Source: Poronia punctata (lineage: Eukaryota; Ascomycota; Sordariomycetes; Xylariales; Xylariaceae). Taken from it: a stretch of DNA of 64,000 bases. The notes under the pieces are model-generated. The model was not told where the DNA came from, searched no databases, and saw only the letters and a program-made list of their open reading frames with translations. Shown here one piece after another: positions 42,077 through 52,885 of the stretch. A program made the translations under genes and the position numbers. The stretch is from the NCBI GenBank assembly GCA_022579005.1, contig MU401522.1:62001-126000 (forward strand), given 5' to 3'. Numbering within the stretch: the stretch's first letter is position 1; every line of letters starts with the position of its first letter.

Positions 42077-42970
42077 TTATTGTTGTGAGTTTATAGCCTG
42101 CTTCCAAGTCTGGTCAACAATGGACCAATACCGCTGTCTATCCGTCTTCATATGGGCAACATGAGGACTGTAATCAAACGATTCAGTCCGTACCCTAAAC
42201 CCCTTACACGACGCTCTCCTGGCATGATCCTCGACATGTCGCCAATCAACCATCATATCCGCCTTTCCGTAGATATACGTGCGGTTCGTCTGCTTGACCA
42301 AAGCCGGATCATTCAGGATCCTAGCATTCTTCGTGAGGAAATCCTCGCCGGCGAGGAACCCGAGAGGCGTATACCAGATCCAAGTCGCTAGGATCATCAA
42401 CACGATAAACGGACTGAAGATGGACCGCACCAGCCCGCTGGGGAAGCTGGCCATCAGGGCGTTATACGAGCTGGCAAAGGCGTGCATGCCCGGACAGGAA
42501 TCGTACACGGCCGCGTGCGGCGGGAACGTCTGGCCGAACAGGCGCTTATACCCCACGTACATCTTCTGCATCGAGGTGGAACCGCCGTTGGAGAAGAGAT
42601 GCACGAGCATCTCCGGATTGTTTGTACTACCGGGCTTTGCCGACGACAAGGTGCCGGCCTCGATCATGGACTGCAGGTACCATAACGCCGGCTCCACCGC
42701 GCTAGTCGCCTTGGCCGTCATCACTGCTTCTCTGAGGAAGAATTTGACGAGCAGGATGGGCGTGTTGGGATAAGTCATTTGGTAGTGGGAAACGTATTTT
42801 GCGAGATGCACGTCTTGCGCATCCATCCACCCGGCTAGGATCACGAGTTTGGGGTGTGTCGGGTTGGTTGTAACGGACGAAGAAGAAGAACGCTCGCTGC
42901 TAGGCTCGTACGTGAAGACGTACGACGTAAGTCTTTTCATTGTGTAATGTGATGCTGAGGTCGCCTCCAT
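42077..42970 (-). CDS. DUF829 (TMEM53-type) alpha/beta hydrolase, paralog 2
   Basis: Single exon of 297 residues, started at MEATSASH; an in-frame extension to 43162 contains a low-complexity Tyr/Ile run (from a TA repeat) and is rejected. It has LVILAGWMDAQ near residue 50, LVHLFSNGGSTS with the intact SNGG nucleophile elbow near residue 130, a hydrophobic segment (FIVLMILATWIWY) near 195, YIYGKADMMVDW and the HARRASCKGFRV helix, then catalytic-type His in SPHVAHM. This copy keeps the canonical nucleophile that paralog 1 (10.8 kb) has altered. Substrate unknown. Confidence 0.85.
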   Translation of the reverse strand: MEATSASHYTMKRLTSYVFTYEPSSERSSSSSVTTNPTHPKLVILAGWMDAQDVHLAKYVSHYQMTYPNTPILLVKFFLREAVMTAKATSAVEPALWYLQSMIEAGTLSSAKPGSTNNPEMLVHLFSNGGSTSMQKMYVGYKRLFGQTFPPHAAVYDSCPGMHAFASSYNALMASFPSGLVRSIFSPFIVLMILATWIWYTPLGFLAGEDFLTKNARILNDPALVKQTNRTYIYGKADMMVDWRHVEDHARRASCKGFRVRTESFDYSPHVAHMKTDRQRYWSIVDQTWKQAINSQQ

Positions 42971-45900
42971 TTTAGAAAACAAACACCCCGTCCCAACTAC
43001 TGGATCATATATATATATATATGAAGATAGGGAGCGAGATCGAGTATCTATCGTACTGGCGCCAAATGATCCAGGAGGCAGGGGGTTATAGGCAGATAGG
43101 TAAGGAGAGACGCGTGTTACGGGGCCTGGTAACTGTTTTAATAATGTCGCATGCCCATGCAAATCATGATCCGAGTTGAAATGAGCAAGGGTATATTATG
43201 AAAAAACTGATAAGATGGGTTCCTGGTCGATGTTGGTAAGAACAATAAGATTTTGCGACAACATCATGATGCCTCGGTCTGCTTATGTAAGGATGATATT
43301 TAGTGGACCCTACCTGCCCGCCCTACCTCTGGACTGAATCTCGACTGCCAACTAATAACAAAAGGGTTTAACAAGATAACTTTTGTACCTAGTGGGCCAA
43401 GACTGTTCTTGTTCTTTCTGACATCAATTTCATAGGTCAGACTTGAAGCAGTGGCCTAATGGAAGTAGAGTAGAAGCATTGGTATAAAATAAGCATCTTG
43501 GTCTCCCCCACGTGACCGTTGCGATAAGCGGTACACCGCTATGATGCATCCCACGGCACCACGGACATTGCACACAGATAGGGGTATCTGTGCGACTTGC
43601 TCATCACGCTCTGTAACAGCGCGAGCGATGCGGCTCCCCCACAAGTCGGTGGGCGCCACAGCCAATACATGTCATCCGTGGCGGATTTCCTTATCTTCTT
43701 GCAGGAAGGGACGCCTCAGGGCTGGCATACAAGAGCAGAAAGGTCAAGAGCTTGGGCTGCTCATTAGGTATTTGAACAGCCTACCACGCACATTTGTTCT
43801 AGTCGTTCTCCCCAAATCAATATTCCCTTGCTAAAGTGACAGGTATCACCTCGGCATCGCCAGAGGAATAGTATTGTTGGTAGCCGCGACGATTAATCAT
43901 TACCTTCAGGCGCCGACCTGAGGAGACTTATTCTTCAGGTTCTCTAGGAATGACATTTGATTTTTGAGTATCCATCCGGATAAAGCTTCGTTTCCACGCT
44001 GCGTACCACATTTACAAGCCTTTGGGACCCAGCTTTGCCGCCAATCTACCTAAGCAACAGTGTTCCTCAAGTCCGGAGACGATACCGAATTTGAGGCATC
44101 AAACTCATGGCAGTTGTTGACGCCAAAATTGTAAAGGCTAACAATACTATTCGAGTCCCTTCAACCGTGACGACACCGTGACGGTTTCTCGTACGTCTTC
44201 ATCGTTTTGTGCGACGAAACGGTACACATAATATAATATACCGGCCTGACGAACCAGTCACATACAGCGTACAAGCACGCTGATACTAAAATCCAAAATG
44301 CAGGGGGTCTTTGCAGGTGGTCAGAGACGCCAGCGAGGGCAGGCCTGGAGCTTTTCCAAGGTATGTAATGGGCTGTGGGACGCTATCCCACGGTGTTCTG
44401 TTCCCTTCAACTCACTTGCAATGCCCCGGCCCCCGGGAGTATTGGGTCTTTGAGCTTCCTACGACGATGATTTGAGCACAATCCCGACCTAGGCCAGGCT
44501 CAAAGTCCCTGTACGTTATCGGTTAGGAGCCGAGTGGCCCGAGTGGCCCGAGTCGTCCTGTCAGGTCTTCCCTATCGAGGTTCCATTGCAGGAAGAGGCC
44601 AGAAGTTGCAGTCAATGGTCAGGTCAGGGAGTTTTATTGCCCCACCCAAATGCTGCCCTTATGCTGTACCTGCATACTCTGTAAAGTTCCCATTATCGTG
44701 TGCGGTGGCCGTTCCTACGAATCGGGCTAGTTTTTGCTTCGGACGCGGGGATACCAAATGATTTTCGGCATATCAAGTTGATAGCCTTGGTTGGATTCAA
44801 CCCTGTTCCCACACAATTCGCGATTCGGAATGGCCCAAATGGCAAACCGCTAAAGATGATAGCTCCTCATCGGTCTAATCTAGCTCTTGCTTCGGATAGC
44901 GTCTCCGTTGTCCAGCCCTTCTAGCCCGGCACAGCCCTCTCTAGCAAGCGCCTGTCCGTCTTCCCCAGCTCCATTTTGTCGTCGTCGTCTATTCACTTGT
45001 TTGTTCCGGACGCTTCTAGGTGGTGACTGGGACTGATGCTTGACTAGATGTTTCGGATGACACGCATTGACTGACAAAACAAGTCGGAATCCGGGATATC
45101 CAACACAACATCGAGACATGGCAATAGTTTGTTTGTCGCAGATCGCTTTTACCCCAAAGTTGGAGAATGGCTATCTCGCTAATTGTGGGGGCAGTGGACG
45201 GACGGCCAGTGTTGGTTGCCAATTTTGCAACCAATCAAGCCAATGAGTCTGTTTCCGAAACGGGACGGAAAGAGAAGCCAAGCTGCGGGGGAGCTTCTCA
45301 GCGCATTCGCAGGGCCTTGCAGTATCTGCAGCACTGGCGCAGGTTTTTGTCTGGCACGTCTGGGCATTTTCCGTTCCCGCGAGCAGTGTTTAGGGTCTTC
45401 CAAAGACCCGGGTTTTCATCGCTGCAGCACCGTGGTTGGCTGATGTGACGTCGACCCACTCACCTTGCTGCAGAAGGGCCGGGTGGTGACGGAACCCCAT
45501 GCATTAATTCACATTTTTCCATCATCCGCCCGAGATTGCGCCTTCAGGTTCTTCCCTTGAAGATGATCGAATGATGCAGTAGCGCCTGAGCAGAGCAGTG
45601 TTCCTTCTCCCCTCAATGCCAACACCAATACCGATGCAATTGCAAACTGCCAGTGCAAGTGCAAGTGCAAGTGCAAAGTGTCAGGACGAGCACAGATGTA
45701 CTGGAATAATACGGCCCGCACCCGCTAGCTACTACTAGACTACGACTCCTGTCTCCGGGCCTGCCTCAAGTCATTTCGCCTAACCGGCATACGTCTCGTG
45801 CTTCTTGTGCATGCCACCTTACAATTCAAATGGTGTTATTGTCCTTCATTCCCCATATTCAACCCACATTATCTGGAAATATACTTGCTAAATTACTTCA

Positions 45901-46308
45901 ATTAGTAAATGGGACTGCCTAATTGTGTCAACTTGTACCGTCCATACCGTCTGTAACAGCCGTACACTTACTTGTCTTTGACCTTGTCTCGTGCCCTTTT
46001 ACTGCCCTCCCCCCCCCCCCTGGGTTGATCTGATCGACCGTTGTCTATCTTTTCTTTCCCTCTTCTACGAGTAGTTTCGTCCTGTGTGTGCATACGAGTA
46101 CTGCCCGACCCATTCATAACTGGATTCATTGCTACCGCTAGACTAGTCTCAAATCTAGTCTCTTGATCGTCCCCCAAATTTTGGCTTCCTCCCAGACCTT
46201 AAAAGCGCCCGGCTTCACCTCTACCTTTTATCTTCCCCACAAAACCCGGCATTGGTGTCTTATGATTTTGTCGTCTGGCGGACTGGCATTCCGGCGAATC
46301 TGGCAACG
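42971..46308. other. Long intergenic region upstream of the PFK-2 gene
   Basis: More than 3 kb. It contains a TA repeat (43008-43020), GAGTGGCCC repeated twice at about 44531-44552, and a GTGCAA microsatellite of four units at 45653-45676. A C-run and CT-rich stretch (46008-46075) is likely the start of the PFK-2 leader. Several 70-90 residue frames at 44.5-45.5 kb show no domain. No tRNA was recognised. Confidence 0.4.
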
Positions 46309-47864
46309 ATGGCACCAAAAACTAATGGTCGCGGGGTTCAGGTGGAGGACACCAAGATATGTGTTGTCATGGTAGGGTTACCAGCCCGTGGAAAGAGTTA
46401 CATTGCCCAGAAAGGTAAGTGATCAAGTGGTTTCCCTCTCCCCCTTGACTCTTCGTCACAAACCTCATGCATAGGGGAGTGTTTTGGTTAACATTGCGCC
46501 TTTGAAAATACAGCCCAGCGCTACTTGACATGGCTATCGATACCAAGCAAGACCTTCAATGTCGGCAACTACCGACGCACCGACGCCCCCCAACCCTCAG
46601 CCGACTTCTTCGATATTAGCAATGCCGAGGGCGAGCGTAGACGTCGCGCAGCTGCCCAGGCGGCGTTCGCTGACATGTTGGGCTGGTTCCGGCAAGGTGG
46701 CGTTATTGGAATATTCGATGCCACCAATTCGACCAAGGAGAGACGACAATGGATCAACGACATGTGTGTACAGGAGGGTATCGAAGTGCTATTTGTCGAA
46801 TCCAAATGTGACAACGAGGAGTTGATCATGGCCAATATCCGCGACGTCAAGACCACCAGCCCCGACTACAAGGGTCAAGACCCTGAAGCCGCAGCACTCG
46901 ACTTCCGCAACCGCATCAAGCACTATGAGAAGGTCTACAAAACCATCGACGAAGATGGAGACGAGAGTCACTACACCTACCTGAAGATAATGGACGTGGG
47001 TAGCCAGGTGATTATCAACCGCATACAAGACTATCTGCAAAGTCGGGTTGTCTACTACCTTATGAACCTACATATTCGCCCGCGGTCCGTTTGGTTATCC
47101 AGACACGGCGAATCCATGTACAACCTATCAGGCAGAATCGGTGGCGACGCAGATCTATCACCCAGGGGACATCAGTATGCGAAGAAGTTGCCAGAGCTCG
47201 TACGACAGTCTGTCGGCGTAAGTTATTCCACGCCCACCCCCATTATGAGGTCGCAATGCAGTAGAAATTACCAAGCACTGAGCGTGAAAAATGTCGTCAT
47301 ATGACACTTGAGGGTGAGGACTAACTCTTTATCCAGAACGACCGGCCCTTGACAGTTTGGACATCTACGCTCGCAAGGACCATAGCAACGGCGCGGTACT
47401 TGCCGGCGAATTATAACCAGTTGCAATGGAAAGCCTTGGATGAGCTGGATGCCGGTGTCTGTGACGGCATGACGTACCAGGAGATCAAAGATGTATATCC
47501 CGAGGACTTTGTGGCACGTGACGAAGACAAGTACAACTACCGGTATCGAGGCGGCGAATCGTATCGCGACGTGGTAATCCGACTAGAACCCATCATCATG
47601 GAGCTGGAAAGGTCCGAGGACATCCTCATTGTGACCCACCAGGCCGTTTTACGATGCATATATGCATATTTCATGAAAAAGGACCAGTCCCGATCCCCTT
47701 GGATGAACGTTCCGCTCCACTGTCTCATCAAACTGACGCCTCGCGCGTACGGCACAGAAGAGGAACGCTACCAGGCGGACATTCCTGCAGTCAGCACGTG
47801 GCGTGGTAAAGGGAGCACGGCAAAACACGAAGATCCAATTCCCGAGGCCAGCCTAGCTCGTTAA
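46309..47864 (+). CDS. FBP26: 6-phosphofructo-2-kinase / fructose-2,6-bisphosphatase
   Basis: Bifunctional enzyme that makes and breaks fructose-2,6-bisphosphate, the switch between glycolysis and gluconeogenesis, in the cytosol. Exons 46309-46414, 46514-47217 and 47337-47864 give 445 residues, close to yeast Fbp26. The kinase half has Walker A GLPARGKSYIA, then VGNYRR, the DATNSTKERR segment and CVQEGIEVLFVES. The phosphatase half starts at SVWLSRHGESMYN with the phospho-accepting His, followed by GGDADLSPRGHQYA, the WTSTLARTIATA segment and the second catalytic His in VTHQAVLRC. Since RHGE is intact, the bisphosphatase should be active, unlike yeast Pfk26. The C-terminal tail is short and without an obvious PKA site. 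The symbol follows the closest yeast type by architecture. Confidence 0.93.
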
Positions 47865-49255
47865 TTGCCGCACTTGAGAATGGTGGTAGCAAAACGTGGC
47901 GGCGCCAGGAGCCACAATATTAGCCCGAAAACGATATAATCACGACATCGATACGCCATGTCCACATATAACATGGGTGGCGTACACTCCCTCACTCACA
48001 AACAGAGGTGGGGGGTCGTCTAAAAAGCAGGACAACCAGGCGTAAGGATGTGGTATGGGAAACATAGATGGTTATGGGTGGGATTTTAGTGTATTTGTCA
48101 CAGCAGAAGAAACAAACAAACGTCATTGCATGCATAACCAAGAAATACCAAGCGTATTAGGCCAGAAGCACTTTCCCTTTTCCTGCCCCTCTAGACAGGG
48201 GCATATGCACGACGACTGCTTCTTGTATATGACGTATAGGTGTGTGTGATGATGAATTACAAACACAAGGTGCCAAAAGACGCAGTGAGAGGTAAATAAT
48301 ATTTCGTCCAAGATGGTTACCCCTTGATCGATACGTAAATAAAATCGGTGCACCACCTTGTCTCGCCTTTACTAGGCAATAATACAGCCGTGTTTTATAA
48401 CCGAGATGTAACTGAGGCAGTATTTCCACATGTGCATTTCCTGGCAAGCTAGATGGATAGACAACTACATAGGTAGTTCCTCTATGGCTAGGGTCGAACG
48501 ATATCTAGACCGTCTACTTGAAGTTGACATTTTCACTAACAACTCTCTGTACACAACTTTCGTCTCTGAATTTTTCCTCATCTTCGCAACCAGTCTAAAT
48601 CTCCTCTGTAGTCTCTCTTGTCTCACACACACACTATGTAGGCTAAGATACCGATACCTTATCCCTGAGGTAGCCCGGCGGGGAAAAAAAAGGGGGGAGG
48701 GAAGAAGGGAGGTACTAAGTTTAGGTTGGGAAAGGAGATTTTGAAGGGAAAACTCGGCCTTGTCTATAATATAAGTACCTACCCTACCCGGCTTGGGCGC
48801 AAAATCTCAAAACCATAACTAAGGTAGGTACCTAGGTATTCTCGGGAACTTAGGTTAGAAGAATATTAATTTAGAGAATCTATCTGAGCCCCGAGTTAAG
48901 ATAGAGTGATAAGAAACCGTCACGCACTCTTTTCGTCTGTCTGGCTACGATCTCTGTTATCGACTACAAGTGGTTGGGATGAATGAATTCATTCTGTTAT
49001 TCTTAAAAGCAACAACATATAAATAAACTCTTGACTCCATTGATGACATAACCTCTCTCTCTCTCTCTCTCTCGCTATCATGGTATATACACACCCCTTT
49101 TTCAGCAGAGACGCAAAACAGTTTCTTCTTTTCATCAAACGTTTCACACACATCGCTGTTCAAGTTTCCGGTCATAGAGAAAGAAGTAAGCGCTATGTTG
49201 AGTAAGGTAGGTAAGCCCCGAATTAAACACCAGTCCGGTCCCGAACAGAGATATC
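47865..49255. other. Intergenic, convergent 3' region
   Basis: Between the PFK-2 and Has1 stops. Contains a CT dinucleotide run (49052-49072), an A/G-rich patch (48683-48712) and TAGGTACCTAGG words near 48820-48835. No gene supported. Confidence 0.4.
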
Positions 49256-51892
49256 TCATCTTTTCTGGAATTTCTGAGCCTGCTTGGGTTGGCTGCCGTA
49301 GGCTCTCCTTCCCTGGGACTTTTTGTCCCTACTCATACTGGCACCTAATGTGAGATCTATCCTGGGCGGAACAGCGAAGCCAAACGACTTGGCGACTTTG
49401 GCTAGGTCGAGCTTATGTACGTCACTATAATAACAGGTGAGATTAGCGGATAATTTTGAGTATGACGCCGTTAAATAATGTCCTGGTGGCAAGGCGGTCG
49501 TTGCGAGGTCTTGACCAAGAGTAAACAACTTACAAGACCGTTCTTAACGAATGTGAAGCGTAAGCGTGGAGATAAGCCCGGTAACCCTCTATAATGGCAC
49601 TGTCAGTAAATAAAGCACACTGGAAAGTTCCGATGGTGGGATGATCAAACCTTTGGCACTTTGGTTTAGATAGTAGTTGCTGTTGATGAGCTTCTCCAGC
49701 TGGCTCTGGATGTTCAGGACCTTCTTTGCCGGGAAATCGTATTCAACGACGGGAACGCGAGCGGCCTGAAATAATAGACCATTTAGTAAATTTCATCACA
49801 TCAAGAAAGGAAGGGAGAGGGTAGCTAACCTTCAGATGGGAAAGGAAGCCTATCTCGCTTGGCTGCAAAAACAATAGGGAGCGGCCTTTCGAGCCGGCGC
49901 CGCGGGCAGTTCTACCAACTCTATGAATGCTGCCAATTTGTTAGCAATGTATTATTAGTTGGAGAAAAGATAGCCTAGACATACTATTCGCGAGGGTCAT
50001 CAGGGGGGTCAAGTTCTAGATATAGTTAGCAACCACCGGATCGATCGAAACAGTCAAGTGACAACGGAGTGGCACATGGTAAAGGGCTGGAGCCTCGACT
50101 TACGAACCTACATGGACTTTGTTAGTATTCGCGCTTGCGCCAGCTTGCACATAAAACCCGTAGAATCGGGAGGAAAAGGAGGGAGAACGGGTGAATGCTT
50201 AAAACTTACAATGAAGTCTACTGAGGGGATATCTAATCCTCGGGCAGCGACGTCTGTGCAGATTAAGATGCCTGATTTGGCGTTGACGAAAGAGAAGAAG
50301 GTGGTGGTTCGCTTTTGCTGCTTTTGTTTTCCGTGCTACAAATATGCAGTAAGCGGTCTGCCGTGGGACGACACATTTGGGAACTGCGTGAGCACTGTGA
50401 AGACTTACCAGGTCAAGGCAAGGGAGATCGATATAGTTTAGAAGCCTTTGGTAACACATGTTAGATCTTGTGGCTGCTGACCGCGAAGGACCCATAATCA
50501 GACATACTCAGCGTAGTATTTCACCGAGTTACAACTCGAGAGGAAAACGATAATCTTGAGCCAGCAGAGTCAGTCACATCTTTCTCTATTTCGTTGGCTG
50601 TCGGGGCATAGGCCGGTAAGCCGGACATATGTGTTGTCGGCTCACTAACCTTCTTCTTGATATTTTTCTGCGCACCGATTTGAGGTCAGCAAGTCATGCC
50701 AAGTCGACAAACCGGAAAAATGAAACTGACCTTGAGGAAGGAGAATAGCAGGAGGAACCGCTTATCAGCTTCGCAGATCACATAGCCCTGTTCGAGGCCT
50801 TCGACAGTCGAATGCTCTTTCTGCTCGTCTACGTTGATGTACAGAGGACCTGGCCGGAGCGATATTCTCGCCAGATCCTCGACTTTGGTGGTCTGGGTGG
50901 CCGAGAACAACGAGGTCTGTCTGTTCTCGTTGGGGAGTATCTTGATGATCTGGCGCATTTCGTCCTCGAAACCGACTTCGAGGATGCGATCGGCTTCGTC
51001 GATGACTAGTGTTCGCAGGTTTTTGTATACAAAACCTTGAGTATTTTGCAGATGATCGAGTAGTCTTCCTGGCGTCGCAATGAGAAGGTTGACGCCCTTT
51101 GCTAGCTTGTCGGCCTCTGCGCGGCGATTCGCGCCTCCGATGACAATTCCGTACGTTTGGGAGTGGTGCTTCATTAATTCGCAGGCAACCTGGAAGATCT
51201 GGAGCGCAAGTTCTCGGGTCGGTGAAACCACTATGACGCCGGTTCCATTTCGCGGCTTGAATCTAAGAGAATGGAGCATCTCGATGGCAGGTATCAAGAA
51301 GCTCAACGTTTTACCACTACCCGTTTTAGCCGCGCCAAGAACGTCACGACCGGCGACTTTGAAAGATCTTTTTGTCAGTAAAAAGCAATAGAAATACCAC
51401 ATGGTTAAGTAATCTGAACTCACGTAGAGGCGGGATTGCTCGACGTTGGATGGCCGTCATCGTTTCGAAATTCATCTCCTCTTTTATCGCCCGCAGTGTT
51501 CTTTCCGACAGGTTAAGCTCCGCAAACTTCTCTACGGCGTCCGTCGGCGCCACAAGATTCGCCAATTCCTGGCTATTTCCATTGACAACTTCTGCATCGA
51601 GATCGGTGCCGTCCACACCTCCGTTGGACGCCTCGCCTTGTTCATCGTCTGCTTCGCTTATTTCGTCGCCAGTGTCTTCTGATCCGTCGTCGCCGGGCTG
51701 GCTGTCTTCGTCATCTTCTTCGACCGGAGGCTCAGGTGCGCTACGGGCTTTCTTTGTCGGCTCGGCCTCAGCTCTCTTCAGTTTCTTGTTCTTGGGTGCA
51801 GGGCTAACAGTGGTTGCTGTAGGTTTAGCAACCGCTTTGGCGCCATCCGCATCCTTGTATTTCCTCTTTTTGGCGTGTTTAGCGGAATCCAT
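49256..51892 (-). CDS. has1: DEAD-box RNA helicase Has1 (DDX18), 12 exons with a 4-nt microexon
   Basis: Nucleolar ATP-dependent RNA helicase needed for 60S and 40S ribosome biogenesis. Exons, 5' to 3': 51892-51424, 51356-50731, 50667-50650, 50554-50508, 50445-50409, 50335-50210, 50107-50104, 50015-49985, 49929-49830, 49765-49651, 49588-49534, 49424-49256. Total 598 residues, in phase throughout. Motifs: a Lys/Asp/Glu-rich N tail, the Q motif ([15 protein letters not shown]), [21 protein letters not shown] (VIDEADRIL), SAT, then VIFVFLSS-type motif [14 protein letters not shown] and [11 protein letters not shown]-terminal Lys/Arg tail ([13 protein letters not shown]) follows. The 4-nt exon (GTTC) supplies Val and the first base of Gln in IVQLDPP; without it the frame shifts. 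Two other exons are 18 and 31 nt. It is unusually intron-rich for a fungus. Confidence 0.93.
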
Positions 51893-52885
51893 ATTGACTA
51901 GCAATGACAAAATACGGTGACGGTGACGGTCGAGGAAGAAACGGATTCGCGTTCACTGTTGCGAGAGGTTTATCGCCGGCGATGGAGGGTGGGATACAGT
52001 AGGCTTGGCTGGCCGGATGGAACTTTTTTCTGGGCCCGAGTTGGGACATCCTTTATCGATATGGTGAGGGAAGGTGGGGGCTTTTTAAGCATGCTTATCG
52101 CCGACACCGACATCCACCATCGGGTCAATGGGTAATAATTGGGTTGCTGCCCTTTTCGTTACCACGTCGCAACCAGCTCTATCGTAGTCTAGCATAATTA
52201 TGTAAATACAACTACATGTACTCATATTCAAGCTTCAGAAGAGGATGTTATAAAGTAGGTACGATAGGTAGACGCTTGTAGGCCTTCCCCCCCCAGGTCA
52301 TCCATCCATAGACTTGGGCAGTGGAGAAGAAAACAGTGGAATATGAGCGCTGTCGAGCACCTTGGTATAGAAGTGATCATTCCTTCATGCAGACACTTGC
52401 CAGAACAAACGACCATCGAATTAATTAATATAATATACTGTTGAGACTGTAGTGTTCGGCTAGGTACACGTATCTATGTAGTAGGTATTAAAGAAAACGC
52501 CAACGTATTTGACTATCCGTAGTGTTTTATGTGCAAAATGCTCCTCTGACCTTGCCTGACTACGCCGGCGCTCGCCAAGTAATTCTGATATAATAAAAAG
52601 GTATGTACAAAACACGGCCACATCGCCTCCCACTCATTTGTATTGACGCCTTCCCCCAACCCAGTCTATTGAGGAACATGTGGCCTAAGCCGTATTAACA
52701 GGACGAATAGTTACCCACACCTTCGTATACTTCACAGATACAGTAGTGGGTATGTATATATGCCAGAGTACCGGGGAACTCGGACGACAGAGGCATAACC
52801 ATAATGAGGTGAATCGAAAAACTCGCTTGTCTTTGATGGAACATCATTGAGACCAGTTCCAGCTCATGTAGCAGAGTCCATCGGG
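51893..52885. other. Intergenic between Has1 and the disordered-protein gene
   Basis: About 1 kb holding the Has1 promoter (GGTGACGGTGACGGT just upstream of its start) and the 3' end of the next gene. No further feature. Confidence 0.4.

Noticed and set aside
42971..43162. N-terminal extension of DUF829 paralog 2.
   Set aside because: It is encoded partly by a TA microsatellite, gives a Tyr/Ile run, and the family starts near MEATSASH.
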